Source of the DNA: Methylococcaceae bacterium
GTDB lineage: Bacteria > Pseudomonadota > Gammaproteobacteria > Methylococcales > Methylomonadaceae
Assembly (NCBI GenBank): GCA_013140705.1
Contig: JABFSH010000034.1
Location: 1 to 64,000 of the forward strand
Direction of reading: 5' to 3'
DNA: 64,000 nucleotides
The translations under genes were made by a program, and so were the position numbers. Positions 39,487-49,114 of this stretch are shown piece by piece. The notes beneath the pieces were generated by a model. That model searched no databases. It saw only the letters and a list, made by a program, of their open reading frames with translations, and was not told the DNA's origin. How positions within the stretch are numbered: position 1 is the stretch's first letter; each line of letters opens with the position of its first letter.

Positions 39487-40325
39487 GGCGCATTATCCAC
39501 ATGAATCTGATGCATCAACCGAACAGATTCACCCACGCTGTCCGTGACCACGATTTCTATTGTCACCAAACCGGAGCGACTGGCCCCACCTGACGAATAG
39601 GAAAAATGACAGTCGCTGATTTTATTAGCCTGTAATTGCCCATCAACACCGGGTGGATTCGGTTGCGACGATGCAATGGAATAACTGGCATATCGCAACA
39701 AACGTCCTGTTAAAACATCACAGCGGTAGGTAACCGGTGTATCCACAATAAAAAACCGTTGTTGTGGTGAACTGTATGGAAATTTCAAGGCCGTAAACAT
39801 GATGGCATTCGCATTCGTGGAATCTGTCGCTAATGCCCGATTAGCGCCTGCATATGCATCCGCACTCACCGATCCCGAACCCAGATTATAAATCACCACA
39901 TATTCACCCGTGGTTGATTGCGGATTGAAGCTTTTCAAACTGCCCATCACTTCAAAGCAAGTATCCGCCACTGTTAAATCCAGACTGTCATTGCCTGGAT
40001 TACCATCACACAAACCCGAACCCGGTGTTTTACTGCTGTCCTGTGAACTTCGATAGCGTCCACCGTCACTGGTGTGCAGCATCTCCATAACCGTGCCGCT
40101 GCCTGTAATACGAATACTATTGGGCAAGGCCCTGCGAATATCGCGCTGCATATGCCGTAATGCTATTTCTGCCGTATCAACCAATGTGGTGCGACGCCCC
40201 AAATCCAGATAACTTTTGACGGGAAACGTGATAATGTCCGTCGTCATTGTCGCCAGAATGCCAGTGATCACGATAACCATGATTAATTCCAGCAACGTAA
40301 AGCCTTTTACTTTTGAAGGATGCAT
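39483..40325 (-). CDS. mshO: MshO-like minor pilin
   Basis: About 280 residues. The start is set at MHPSKVKGFTLLELIMVIVI, giving a six-residue positively charged leader before the cleavage site and Glu5; an upstream in-frame extension inside the previous gene is ignored. The mature domain is large, with RRALPNSIRITGSG and YRCDVLTGRLLRYASY, as in MshO/PilW-like subunits. It starts 1 nt after the mshD-like stop. Confidence 0.78.
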   Translation of the reverse strand: MHPSKVKGFTLLELIMVIVITGILATMTTDIITFPVKSYLDLGRRTTLVDTAEIALRHMQRDIRRALPNSIRITGSGTVMEMLHTSDGGRYRSSQDSSKTPGSGLCDGNPGNDSLDLTVADTCFEVMGSLKSFNPQSTTGEYVVIYNLGSGSVSADAYAGANRALATDSTNANAIMFTALKFPYSSPQQRFFIVDTPVTYRCDVLTGRLLRYASYSIASSQPNPPGVDGQLQANKISDCHFSYSSGGASRSGLVTIEIVVTDSVGESVRLMHQIHVDNAP

Positions 40326-40326
40326 G

Positions 40327-40782
40327 TCAATAGTCGGTTTTATAACCGACCAACGCCAAACCTGACAGTCCTTGCCCGGATACGCTGACGGATATTTTTT
40401 TTGCTGAAACGCCACCTGTTAAAGCAACGGGCGCAGAGACGACAACTTCTACGGTATAACGTGATAAATTACTGATCAAAGCACCTTGCTGATTCCGTGC
40501 ACCGACATCAGTCAAGCCATTATAATCACTCACATCGTCAAAAGAAGCGCGCGTCTCGCCGGCATTAATGCCATCGGGGTCAGCATAGGCCTGCAATAGA
40601 ATTTCATCCATATAGGATTCAGCAATCGCTATGGCCTGATAATTGACAACGGGGTCAGCACTGTGACGGGTGGTCAAATTAATCACTGAAAAAATGCCGA
40701 CGACTGCAATGCTGATAATCACCATCGACAATATCAGCTCAATCAGCGTCACGCCTTCTTGAAACCTATGACGTGCTGTCAT
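40327..40782 (-). CDS. mshD: MshD-like minor pilin
   Basis: About 151 residues, starting MTARHRFQEGVTLIELILSM with cleavage after Gly10 and Glu5 present. AIAESYMDEILLQAYADPDG and FDDVSDYNGL are typical of MshD/PilV/GspI-like subunits. The coding start lies inside the end of the mshC-like gene (17-bp overlap). The reading frame upstream of the chosen ATG is ignored. Confidence 0.78.
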   Translation of the reverse strand: MTARHRFQEGVTLIELILSMVIISIAVVGIFSVINLTTRHSADPVVNYQAIAIAESYMDEILLQAYADPDGINAGETRASFDDVSDYNGLTDVGARNQQGALISNLSRYTVEVVVSAPVALTGGVSAKKISVSVSGQGLSGLALVGYKTDY

Positions 40783-41248
40783 AAACAAAACCGGTCTCTT
40801 TGATGACCGTGATTTTCCTGGTACCACCAATGAAGATAGTCTGCCCACTGGACACAGAACCCAAAGCCGTGAAATAAAATGTAGTTGATGTTAACGAAAT
40901 GCCTGATTGACTACCGGTAAATTGCGTCTCGCCTGTGCCTGGATTAGTGACATCACGCGTGAAATAAGCCGCCGTTGTCGATGCACATTGACTACGATCA
41001 ATGGCGCTGGGCCGTTTTAACATAAAGGTATTGCTCGCAATACTAACTTGAATGTTACAGCCGGTAGCAACGGCCAATTTCTGAGCATAGCAAATGGCCG
41101 CCAACGTATCATCAAAAAGCACTTTCTGCTGATAGGATGACAAGGCAAAAAACTTAGGCAGAAATGTTACGGAAAGAATTCCCAGAATCACTAGAGTCAT
41201 GATGCTTTCAATCAGGGTAAAACCTTTCTGACCGACCCACTCATTCAT
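40766..41248 (-). CDS. mshC: MshC-like minor pilin
   Basis: About 160 residues, starting [20 protein letters not shown], with cleavage after Gly9 and Glu5 present. ATG 41248 with upstream AGAGAA is preferred to a TTG five codons earlier. AAICYAQKLAVATGC matches the MshC/GspH-type helix. A 270-nt gap with no gene separates it from the mshA-like gene. Confidence 0.75.
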   Translation of the reverse strand: MNEWVGQKGFTLIESIMTLVILGILSVTFLPKFFALSSYQQKVLFDDTLAAICYAQKLAVATGCNIQVSIASNTFMLKRPSAIDRSQCASTTAAYFTRDVTNPGTGETQFTGSQSGISLTSTTFYFTALGSVSSGQTIFIGGTRKITVIKETGFVYDSTS

Positions 41249-41518
41249 TTCTCTACTACTCAATAACGTCGATTGAATTTTTGATTACCGCTTTTGTGAA
41301 CGTACTAAGAAACCGCTGTATTCGGAATTACGCTAATCAGCTCAGATGACTATCATGCAATGCGAATAATAACACCTGATTTTAGGTTTTTATATTATCT
41401 GAAAGAACGAAACACACAATCTATTCATGCCTATTGATAAACAGCAGATGCGGATAATTAGACAACCCGCAACTGATGCAATGGTAACGATTGGGTTAGA
41501 TTGGGGTATTTGAAAATG

Positions 41519-41956
41519 CTAACAGCCACTATCTGTTCGAGCAATGCTTCCATCCGACTCCGTGTACGTTAAAAAACAACTTGCTTTTAAAGTAAACGTA
41601 GCAACATTTGGACTCGTCGCATACGATTTCGTAAAGTCTCCTGACACTTCTACGGCATTACCAATACCAGGGGCTGTCGCTAATGGCAAACCTGCTGTAG
41701 CTCCACTAGTACTGACAGCTACGGTTGTCGTCCCATCAGACAAAGTAACTGTTGCTGCAGGAGTTATTAGGTAACCCGCCCTAACCAGTGATTTTGCACC
41801 CTGTATGGCCCCTTCCAGGCCTTTTAATGTCGAGATTCTGGCGCTTTTACTCATATCAATAAACTTCGGCAATGCCGTTGCTGCCAGAATGCCCAGTATT
41901 ACTATCACCATGACCAGTTCGATCAAAGTAAAACCCTGTTGTTTAGATACGCTCAT
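41519..41956 (-). CDS. mshA: MshA/MshB-like type IV pilin
   Basis: The 145-residue prepilin starts [20 protein letters not shown] (cleavage after Gly8, Glu5 present). [20 protein letters not shown] is the usual MSHA helix. The C-terminal cysteine pair ([11 protein letters not shown] ... SGC) would form the D-loop. A GAGG-type ribosome site lies upstream. As first gene of the cluster it is probably the major subunit. No MSHA assembly ATPase or secretin gene is within the window. Confidence 0.85.
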   Translation of the reverse strand: MSVSKQQGFTLIELVMVIVILGILAATALPKFIDMSKSARISTLKGLEGAIQGAKSLVRAGYLITPAATVTLSDGTTTVAVSTSGATAGLPLATAPGIGNAVEVSGDFTKSYATSPNVATFTLKASCFLTYTESDGSIARTDSGC

Positions 41957-42119
41957 AATTGCCTCATTGACGAAATTTATAAAAAATATGCAGTAAGCAC
42001 TTCATACTTTTAATATTAGTACAAAAACATTTTATTTAAACTAACCTTATCAAAAACTGCTCTCCCAACTTTTAGGGATTAGCCATAATTAAGCCAGCGC
42101 TTTTATCAATCGAGCCATC

Positions 42120-42347
42120 ATGAGCATAAGAACATTTATTTTTTGTGACATTTGCAACCCGCAAGCCCTCAGAACCATTGAATTTCGCCGATCCTCTCGA
42201 ATTAACGAGCGGAGTGGGCGGCGTATCAGCGATGGCCGTTCCTGGTTTGAAGGAGAGTTGTCAGATGCCATCAGTAATGGCTGGTCTTGTACTGATGAAG
42301 ATCAACACCTTTGCCCGGCCTGCCAACAACTAGCCAGACCTGGCTAA
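42120..42347 (+). CDS. Small putative zinc-binding protein
   Basis: This 75-residue reading frame begins MSIRTFIFCDICNPQALRTI and ends with HLCPACQQLARP. The CxxC near the start and the CPxC near the end make a likely zinc ribbon. Between them lies a charged, basic region with SDGRSWFEGELSDAI. It is not the shadow of another gene. No clear ribosome site was seen. Function unknown; it could be a nucleic-acid-associated or regulatory protein. Confidence 0.55.
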   Translation: MSIRTFIFCDICNPQALRTIEFRRSSRINERSGRRISDGRSWFEGELSDAISNGWSCTDEDQHLCPACQQLARPG

Positions 42348-42428
42348 TAAGAATCGTAGCCATTTACGGCATTTATTGTCTATTTGTATATAGCAAAGCT
42401 AAAGGCGATCACTGGGTAGCCGTTTGTA

Positions 42429-43112
42429 TCAAACAATATCAAGTTGATACCGTGTTGGATCCTTGATACCAGCCTCTATAAATCCAGCCAACCTCAGCCG
42501 GCAAGCATCACAGACTCGACAAGCGCGTCCCTGATCATCCGCTGAATAACAGGAAACCGTTTGTTCATAATTGACGCCCAGACCCACACCCAGCTTTATG
42601 ATTTCCGCCTTACTGAGTGCAATGAGTGGTGTGTGTATTGTGAAATCTTGGCCTTCGACACCGGCTTTGGTCGCTAAATTTGCTAAATGCCGGAACGCTT
42701 TGATGAATTCAGGCCTGCAATCCGGATACCCCGAATAATCGACCGCATTTACACCGATATAAATATCACGTGAATTCAGGACTTCCGCCCAGCCCAGCGC
42801 AAACGACAAAAAAATAGTGTTTCTTGCCGGCACATAGGTTACAGGAATGCCTTCGTTAAAAGTAACGGGTACAGCAATATGAGAATCCGTTAAAGCCGAC
42901 CCCCCTATTGAGTCCAGGCCTAATTTGAGAATTTTATGATCTTCGACCTGATAGTAACTCGCTATTTGCGTTGCAGCCTTGAGTTCGGCGTTGTGTCTTT
43001 GTCCATAATCAAAACTCAACGCATAGCAGGCAAATCCTTGTTGCTTTGCATAAGCCAACACGGTAATTGAATCTAATCCACCTGATAATAGAACAATGGC
43101 TTTCTGTGGCAT
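42429..43112 (-). CDS. queC: 7-cyano-7-deazaguanine synthase
   Basis: The 227-residue ATP-pyrophosphatase has [19 protein letters not shown] (PP-loop) and FDYGQRH at the start. [10 protein letters not shown] is mid-sequence. The zinc cysteines [21 protein letters not shown] are at the C-terminal side. It makes preQ0 in queuosine synthesis. It follows queE by 5 nt and ends the tol-pal transcript. Confidence 0.97.
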   Translation of the reverse strand: MPQKAIVLLSGGLDSITVLAYAKQQGFACYALSFDYGQRHNAELKAATQIASYYQVEDHKILKLGLDSIGGSALTDSHIAVPVTFNEGIPVTYVPARNTIFLSFALGWAEVLNSRDIYIGVNAVDYSGYPDCRPEFIKAFRHLANLATKAGVEGQDFTIHTPLIALSKAEIIKLGVGLGVNYEQTVSCYSADDQGRACRVCDACRLRLAGFIEAGIKDPTRYQLDIV

Positions 43113-43117
43113 GGCTA

Positions 43118-43759
43118 TTATTTACCTCGGGCGTCTTGCCAGAGAATTTTATGAAGCTGAATTTGAAAGCGCACCGGCAGGCGGTCCCTTAAAATTTTAT
43201 CGGCCAATTCCGTTGGATCCTGCATGCCCATCACAGGCGAAAACAATACATTACAGCGCCTGAACAATTGATATTCATCAAGTGCTGCTTTAGACCAGTC
43301 ATAGTCTTCATTATTGCCTATCACGAATTTGACCTGATCCTTTTCATTCAGAAAATCGATATTTTGGTAAAGATTTTTAGCCAATTCGCCCGAACTCGGA
43401 GTTTTCAGATCCATCACCTTGACAATCCTCGAATCGACGGCAGATACATCCATCGCGCCGCTGGTCTCCAACGATACTAAATAACCGCTATCCGCCAAGC
43501 GGATCAGCAAGTCCTGGCAGGCCGGCTGTGCTAATGGTTCGCCGCCCGTTACCGTTACATGCGGAGTATCATATTGTTCAACTTCCGCCATAATGGCATC
43601 GATGTCCATTTTGTTACCGCCGGAAAAGGCGTAAGCGGTATCACAATACGCACAACGCAACGGACAACCGGTAAGTCGAATAAAGACCGTAGGTAGCCCA
43701 ACTGTATTCGACTCACCTTGCAGAGAATAAAAAATTTCCGTAATTCGAATCGCAGCCAC
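43118..43759 (-). CDS. queE: 7-carboxy-7-deazaguanine synthase (radical SAM)
   Basis: The 213-residue protein has [20 protein letters not shown] at the N-terminus and the radical SAM cluster motif in [18 protein letters not shown] (CxxxCxxC-like). [13 protein letters not shown] is also diagnostic. It makes CDG for preQ0. It starts 2 nt after cpoB. The cpoB-queE-queC tail is common in pseudomonads and relatives. Confidence 0.96.
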   Translation of the reverse strand: MAAIRITEIFYSLQGESNTVGLPTVFIRLTGCPLRCAYCDTAYAFSGGNKMDIDAIMAEVEQYDTPHVTVTGGEPLAQPACQDLLIRLADSGYLVSLETSGAMDVSAVDSRIVKVMDLKTPSSGELAKNLYQNIDFLNEKDQVKFVIGNNEDYDWSKAALDEYQLFRRCNVLFSPVMGMQDPTELADKILRDRLPVRFQIQLHKILWQDARGK

Positions 43760-43761
43760 AG

Positions 43762-44649
43762 TTAGCGGTTAGCTTCATCAATTGAAAGCAATTTTTTTGA
43801 CGCGAGATGGGCGGCCGAGGTACCAGGATGCTCATTGGTGACACGAGTCAAATACTCACGAGCCTTGGTCGGATTTTTCTGTTCAATCTCAATGTAGCCT
43901 AACTTCAATAAAGCATCAGGCACTTTGGCGCCACCGGGATAGTTATCAATGACTTTGCTAAACGCCTTTCGCGCAGACCCCACATCCTGATTGACACGGT
44001 AGGCCTCACCGAGCCAATACTGTGCATTATTCGCAAGTCCGCTGGCAGGAAACTTCGCCAGAAAAGCATCGAATTCAGCAATCGATTGACTGGTATGTCC
44101 ATTTCTGAGGGCATCGTAAGCATGTTGATATTGCTGCTTTTCATCACCATCTACCTGAACAGGCTCAGGCTTGGGTGGCGTTGCTGCCGGTTTTTCTGCA
44201 GCAACTACCTTAGGGGCTGAGGCTGGAGCTGACGGTGCTACTGGAGCAGATGGCTTAGGAGGCGCACTGGTGGGGGCTGCAACAGCCGCAGAGGATGTCG
44301 GTTCTGAAGACTCCTGTGCGTTTTCCGCGTTGGGCTGCTCAGAATCAGCCCCCTTGCTTTCTATACTTTGCATGCGTTCGTCAAAATCCGAATACATGGT
44401 ATTTTGCCGTTTTTTCAACTCATTGATCAGGTTAGTCTGCTCTTCGACCCTTCCAGTCAATTGCTGTATTTCAGCCTGCATTTGCTCAAGCCGACCCATC
44501 AGTTCATACAGTGTTTTTGCTGACGCCGAAGTCGTTGACTGGGTCGACGGATAGTTTGAATTATCAACCACAGGCGGCAACGGCATGGATTCGGCACGAG
44601 CAATGCTCATACCCATAACACTGCATATCAAAAGAAAGCATGCTTTCAT
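43762..44649 (-). CDS. cpoB: Cell division coordinator CpoB (YbgF)
   Basis: The 295-residue periplasmic protein has a signal peptide (MKACFLLICSVMGMSIARA) and a coiled coil (LYELMGRLEQMQAEIQQLTG). An Ala/Pro-rich linker follows, then C-terminal TPRs (YQHAYDALRNGHTSQSIAEF, NAQYWLGEAYRVNQDVGSA). It coordinates Tol-Pal-driven constriction with PBP1B. Its ATG directly follows the pal stop (TAAATG). Confidence 0.95.
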   Translation of the reverse strand: MKACFLLICSVMGMSIARAESMPLPPVVDNSNYPSTQSTTSASAKTLYELMGRLEQMQAEIQQLTGRVEEQTNLINELKKRQNTMYSDFDERMQSIESKGADSEQPNAENAQESSEPTSSAAVAAPTSAPPKPSAPVAPSAPASAPKVVAAEKPAATPPKPEPVQVDGDEKQQYQHAYDALRNGHTSQSIAEFDAFLAKFPASGLANNAQYWLGEAYRVNQDVGSARKAFSKVIDNYPGGAKVPDALLKLGYIEIEQKNPTKAREYLTRVTNEHPGTSAAHLASKKLLSIDEANR

Positions 44650-45234
44650 TTAGTGACCTTGTTGATATCTTAATTCAACCCGACGATTGCGTTCCCAGGC
44701 AGATTCGTCACTGCCGAAAACAGCAGGTTTCTCTTCACCGTAACTGACCAGTTCCAGCTGACTTTCGGAAACACCTTGAACTTTCAACATATTGGCAACA
44801 GATTTTGCTCGTTGTTCGCCCAATGCAATATTGTATTCAGGCGACCCCCGTTCATCCGCGTGACCTTCAAGAACAACGCGTTGTGACGGATGTGCGGCCA
44901 GATACTGAGCATGAGCTGCAACAACTGGCACGAAGTCTTCCTGAACCTGACTGCTATCCAGCATGAAATAAATCGTGCTTTTTGAAAGTGGATTGTTCGG
45001 ATCGCTAAACTCAGGACCTATGCCTGCATTAGGATACTGCCCGGAACCGCCCATGTCAGAGCCTGATAAACCGGCTCCGTTATTCAATCCACTCGTTGAA
45101 GCATCATTAATACCACTCGCCGCTGTTTGCGTGCCATCGGTCAGGCTTGTATCGGCTTCATCATCACTACAGGCCGTTAAAAATACCGCGCTGAACATCA
45201 ATACCAATAATAATTTAGTTAATTTCATCTTCAC
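44650..45234 (-). CDS. pal: Peptidoglycan-associated lipoprotein
   Basis: The 194-residue protein has a lipoprotein signal with LTAC near residue 22, a Gly/Ser/Asp-rich linker and an OmpA-like domain (IYFMLDSSQVQEDFVPVVAA, VLEGHADERGSPEYNIALGE, RRVELRY). It tethers the outer membrane to peptidoglycan and is recycled by Tol. Separated from tolB by 54 nt. Confidence 0.97.
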   Translation of the reverse strand: MKMKLTKLLLVLMFSAVFLTACSDDEADTSLTDGTQTAASGINDASTSGLNNGAGLSGSDMGGSGQYPNAGIGPEFSDPNNPLSKSTIYFMLDSSQVQEDFVPVVAAHAQYLAAHPSQRVVLEGHADERGSPEYNIALGEQRAKSVANMLKVQGVSESQLELVSYGEEKPAVFGSDESAWERNRRVELRYQQGH

Positions 45235-45288
45235 TCCAATTAATTAAGCGTTTAATTTTACAAAATAATTCGTTTCAGGCCTAAAAGT

Positions 45289-46563
45289 TTAGGGTGCCCA
45301 TGCAGGTTCACGCACTTCGCCATTATTAAAAGCCAATTTTTGCTGCATTTTACCATCGATTGAAACAGCCGATAAGAACGCACTATGTCCCTTTTTCGAA
45401 GCATACAGAATCATGCTGCCATTCGGCGCAAAACTGGGTGATTCATCGGAAGGACCAGCCGTTAGAACATTGATCGAATGACTGGCCACATCCATGACTG
45501 CAATTCGGTAATCGTTGCCGTTGCCGTGTACCATCGCAATACTTTTACCGTCCGGAGAAAAACTGGCTCGGGCATTGTAACCGCCGCTAAACGTCAGCCT
45601 TTTCTCTTGCCCACCCGAACTTGGGGTGATGTATAGTTGCGGCTTGCCCCCTCTGTCAGAGGTGAACACAATCTGACTGCCATCGGGAGACCAGGTCGGC
45701 TCAGTGTCAATCGCATAGCTTTTGGTCAGCTTGATTAAGGACCGCGTAACCAGATTCAAAACATAAATATCGGGGCTACCATCTTTTGAAAGCGTTAACG
45801 CCATTCGACTGCCATCGGGCGACCACGCAGGCGCGCCATTAATACCCGGGAATTCTGCAATTTTTGTGCGTTGCCCGGTGGCCAGTGTTTGTTCGTAAAT
45901 TGCGGCTGATCTTCTTTCAAAAGAGACATAAGCCATTTTTTTGCCATCCGGCGACCAGGTCGGCGACATGATAGGTTCAGGCGATGACGCTATTGTTTGC
46001 GGTTTAAAGCCATCCGCATCGGCAACCTGCAATTGGTGATAACGTTTATTGCCTTGCGTTGTCGTTGTGATATAGGCAATACGGCCGCTGAATACGCCTT
46101 TTTTACCTATCAACTTTTCAAAAATGAGATCACTGATGTGATGGGCTGTTCTGCGTAAATCTGCAGCCGAAGACGTCATCCGGTAACCCAGCATTTGACC
46201 GCCATTCGCAACATCAAACAATTGAAACTGGACATTATATTGTCCGCGATCCTCATTAACCTGACCGATCACCAGATAGTTTTGATTGATGGCCTGCCAA
46301 TCCGGAAATCTGACCGCATCGGCTGTGTTTGGTCTGCCTGGCATATTTTGAGGATTCAGCATTTTAAAATAACCGCTGCGTTCCAAATCGGCATTAACAA
46401 CAAAACTGACATCAACCGGCGCATTTTGCGACGCAAACGGAACCACAGCAACAGATACGCCGCTGTCTATGCCTTCTGTGATTTCGATGGTTAGTTCGGC
46501 ACGACTAGCGGGCAAGTAAAAGACAAAAAATACAATTAACATTATTTTTCTAAAAAAAACCAC
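45289..46563 (-). CDS. tolB: Tol-Pal system periplasmic protein TolB
   Basis: About 424 residues: signal peptide (FFRKIMLIVFFVFYLPASRA), N-terminal domain (VSVAVVPFASQ, ADLERSGYFKMLN) and a six-bladed beta-propeller with repeated SPDGKKMAYVS, SPDGSRMALTLS, SPDGSQIVFTS. GTG 46563 with GAGGTG just upstream gives a normal signal peptide. TTG 46587 and ATG 46542 are alternatives. It links TolA and Pal. A palindromic repeat sits between it and tolA. Confidence 0.95.
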   Translation of the reverse strand: MVFFRKIMLIVFFVFYLPASRAELTIEITEGIDSGVSVAVVPFASQNAPVDVSFVVNADLERSGYFKMLNPQNMPGRPNTADAVRFPDWQAINQNYLVIGQVNEDRGQYNVQFQLFDVANGGQMLGYRMTSSAADLRRTAHHISDLIFEKLIGKKGVFSGRIAYITTTTQGNKRYHQLQVADADGFKPQTIASSPEPIMSPTWSPDGKKMAYVSFERRSAAIYEQTLATGQRTKIAEFPGINGAPAWSPDGSRMALTLSKDGSPDIYVLNLVTRSLIKLTKSYAIDTEPTWSPDGSQIVFTSDRGGKPQLYITPSSGGQEKRLTFSGGYNARASFSPDGKSIAMVHGNGNDYRIAVMDVASHSINVLTAGPSDESPSFAPNGSMILYASKKGHSAFLSAVSIDGKMQQKLAFNNGEVREPAWAP

Positions 46564-46610
46564 ATTCACCTCTACATAATAATCCAAACTGTTTAGAAAA
46601 AATTTAGTTA

Positions 46611-46682
46611 CGTAGGCAGGTTTGAAGCGTTAGCTTAAACCCTGCATTGGCGAGGTGCTGGGTTTATCAACCCAGCCTACGC
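46611..46682. repeat. Palindromic repeat between tolA and tolB
   Basis: The outer arms are cgtaggcaggtt (46611-46622) and aacccagcctacg (46669-46681); inside is a hairpin gctgggtttatcaacccagc. It resembles dispersed intergenic repeats and is unlike the cttcgac family. Its place within the operon means it is transcribed and could affect tolB expression or mRNA processing. Confidence 0.65.
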
Positions 46683-46701
46683 AACGAGCAAGAACCCATG
46701 A

Positions 46702-48009
46702 TCATCTGGGCTCAAAAATAAATGAAAACGATCTAAATTTTCTGGCAAATAGCTCTTTATCGTTAGGGACAGGCAACGGTGATGCTTTGCTAACGGCATT
46801 TTCCGCCGAACGATCAAAAATCTCATCTCCGCTGCTGGAAGTCACTGTTGCATCTATCACTGTTCCGTCAGACATCAATCTGACTCTGATTGTACACTTC
46901 AATCCCGTTTTATCAGAAGGCCGAATCCAGCTACGATTTGTTTTTAGTTTGATAGCGTCTATTGCCTTTTTGAATTCACTATCAAGCGCCGCTGCTTTTG
47001 CTCTGGCTTCTGCGGCTTTTTCTTCAGCCGCTCTCGCCTTTGCTTCCTCGGCTGCTTTTTCAGCCGCCGCCCTTTCCCTGGCAGCTTCCGCCTCGGCCTC
47101 TGCTTTGGCTTTGGCGGCGGCTTCAGCTTTTTCTGCAGCCGCTTTGGCTTTGACCGCTTCGGCTTTTTCTGCAGCGGCCCTGGCTTTCGCCGCTTCGGCT
47201 TTTTCTGCAGCTGCCTTGGCTTTCGCGGCTTCGGCTTTTTCTGCAGCGGCCCTGGCTTTCGCCGCTTCGGCTTTTTCTGCTGTGGCCTTGGCTTTGGCAG
47301 CTTCAGCTTTTTCAGCCGTCGCTTTAGCTTTGGCAGCTTCGACTTTTTCTGCAGCTGCCTTGGCTTTCGCGGCTTCGGCTTTTTCTGCAGCTGCCTTGGT
47401 TTTCGCGGCTTCGGCTTTTTCTGCAGCGGCCTTGGCTTTGGTAGCTTCAGCTTTTTCAGCCGCCGCTTTAGCTTTGGCTGCTTCGGCTTTTTCTGCAGTT
47501 GCCTTGGCTTTCGCCGCTTCAGCCTTTTCTGCAGTCGCCCTGGCTTTCGCCGCTTCGGCTTTTTCTATTTCAGCTTTTGCCTTAGTAGCTTCGGCTTTTT
47601 CAGCCGCCGCTTTGGCTTTGGTAGCCTCAGCCTTTTCTGCAGCCTCCCTGGCTTTCGCCGCTTCAGCTTTTTCGATTTCAGCTTTTGCTTTAGCAGCTTC
47701 GGCCCTTTCTGCAACTGCCTTGGCTTTCGCGGCTTCAGCTTTTTCCATTTCCGCTTTGGCCTTGCTAGCGTCGACTTTCTCTTGATTCGGTTTTACTGCT
47801 TCAGGTTTAGACTCTTCAACAGGTTTCTGTTTGGTCTCGGGCTGGCCTTGGCTTTCTTCTACAATCGTTGCATTGATGATATCCGGAGTTGGCAGAGCAT
47901 TTTCACTGGATGGCTTGAAAAATGAATTGATTGCAAACAACAGCAAGATCATCACATGCAGCGCTAGCGCTAAAATCAATGGCCGAGAATATCTTGTTTT
48001 ACTACCCAT
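46702..48009 (-). CDS. tolA: Tol-Pal protein TolA with a long alanine/lysine coiled coil
   Basis: The 435-residue protein has one N-terminal transmembrane helix (LILALALHVMILLLFAINSF). A helical rod of repeated KAEAAKAKAAAEKAEA-type units spans about residues 80-330. The C-terminal domain has INRSW-like KTNRSWIRPSDKTG and CTIRVRLMSDG. It connects the TolQR motor to TolB and Pal. The rod is encoded by highly repetitive DNA (about 46990-47770), which should be prone to length change; an artefactual antisense frame spans it. Confidence 0.95.
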   Translation of the reverse strand: MGSKTRYSRPLILALALHVMILLLFAINSFFKPSSENALPTPDIINATIVEESQGQPETKQKPVEESKPEAVKPNQEKVDASKAKAEMEKAEAAKAKAVAERAEAAKAKAEIEKAEAAKAREAAEKAEATKAKAAAEKAEATKAKAEIEKAEAAKARATAEKAEAAKAKATAEKAEAAKAKAAAEKAEATKAKAAAEKAEAAKTKAAAEKAEAAKAKAAAEKVEAAKAKATAEKAEAAKAKATAEKAEAAKARAAAEKAEAAKAKAAAEKAEAAKARAAAEKAEAVKAKAAAEKAEAAAKAKAEAEAEAARERAAAEKAAEEAKARAAEEKAAEARAKAAALDSEFKKAIDAIKLKTNRSWIRPSDKTGLKCTIRVRLMSDGTVIDATVTSSSGDEIFDRSAENAVSKASPLPVPNDKELFARKFRSFSFIFEPR

Positions 48010-48014
48010 TTAAC

Positions 48015-48440
48015 TTATTTATCGCTCGACTTGGTCATTAATCCTACATTGGGCACACCGGCATTTTTAAGCCCGGCCATTACGGTAACAACAGTGCCAT
48101 AATCAACGCTTTTGTCTGCCTCAATCAATACTTGAGTTTGCGGTTTTTCACTCAATACCGCAGCAACCCTGGCATCGATTTCTTCCGGCTCAATTTGCTC
48201 CTGATCCTTCTCGCCAACGATAATATAGTATTGGCCTTGCTCTTTGATAGTGATAACCAGTGGCGGATCGTTTTTCTGTTCAACTACCGCTGAATCGGCT
48301 TCAGGGAGATCAACCTTGACGCCTGTTTGCAACAACGGCGTTGTAATCATGAAGATAATCAGCAATACCAGAGTAACGTCAATATAAGGGACAACGTTGA
48401 TTTCTCCCATCGGCTTTCTACGCCGGTTTTTCCTGATCAT
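48015..48440 (-). CDS. tolR: Tol-Pal motor subunit TolR
   Basis: The 141-residue protein has INVVPYIDVTLVLLIIFMIT, with the membrane aspartate of the ExbD/TolR family, then a periplasmic domain (VLIEADKSVDYGTVVTVMAG). It forms the proton-driven stator with TolQ. Overlaps tolQ by 4 nt. Confidence 0.96.
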   Translation of the reverse strand: MIRKNRRRKPMGEINVVPYIDVTLVLLIIFMITTPLLQTGVKVDLPEADSAVVEQKNDPPLVITIKEQGQYYIIVGEKDQEQIEPEEIDARVAAVLSEKPQTQVLIEADKSVDYGTVVTVMAGLKNAGVPNVGLMTKSSDK

Positions 48441-49114
48441 TTATGAACTGCCTGTCTTTGCAACAATACGATGAATTCTTCAACGAAGAGTTCATAGCGA
48501 CCCGTTAATCTATCCAGCCGGGTCGAAAACCGATTGTAGGCTACAACAGCAGGTATCGCAGCAAACAAGCCGATAGCCGTCGCAATAAGCGCCTCGGCTA
48601 TTCCGGGAGCAACCTGCGCCAAAGTGGCTTGTTTGGCGTTGCCCAGGGAACGAAAGGAGTTCATGATGCCCCAAACCGTTCCAAACAAACCCACATAGGG
48701 ACTGGTGGAACCGACTGTCGCTAAAAACGGTAAATGTTCATCGAGCCGCTCCAGTTCCCGGGACAACTCGATCCGCATGGCGCGTTGCGCGCTCTCGACC
48801 TGAATCATGGGATCGACATTTCCAGCTTGACGCATACGGGAAAACTCTTTGTACCCGGCCAAAAATATTTTCTCTATGCCTTCCGGCTCGAAATCCTTGG
48901 CAGCCAGCTTTCTGTATAGATCAGCCAAGGCTACGCCAGACCAAAATTCCGCTTCGAATTCATCGGTTATTTCAATGGCCCGATTCAGTTCTTTTCGCTT
49001 GGAAAATATAAATGTCCACGATGCCACGGATGCAGCCAATAACAGCAGCATAACAAACTGGACGACAAAACTGGCTTCTATAATTAAATGTATGATGGAT
49101 AAATCAGTATTCAT
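48437..49114 (-). CDS. tolQ: Tol-Pal motor subunit TolQ
   Basis: The 225-residue protein has three transmembrane helices, including VMLLLLAASVASWTFIF and LATVGSTSPYVGLFGTVWGI. AEALIATAIGLFAAIPAVVA is the third. It is the proton channel of the Tol motor. It overlaps ybgC by 11 bp. Confidence 0.96.
   Translation of the reverse strand: MNTDLSIIHLIIEASFVVQFVMLLLLAASVASWTFIFSKRKELNRAIEITDEFEAEFWSGVALADLYRKLAAKDFEPEGIEKIFLAGYKEFSRMRQAGNVDPMIQVESAQRAMRIELSRELERLDEHLPFLATVGSTSPYVGLFGTVWGIMNSFRSLGNAKQATLAQVAPGIAEALIATAIGLFAAIPAVVAYNRFSTRLDRLTGRYELFVEEFIVLLQRQAVHK

Noticed and set aside
46655-47785. Long plus-strand open frame across tolA encoding an Ala/Ser/Phe-rich protein
   Set aside because: It is the antisense reading of the repetitive tolA coiled-coil region; composition follows the repeat and no ribosome site or homology is apparent.
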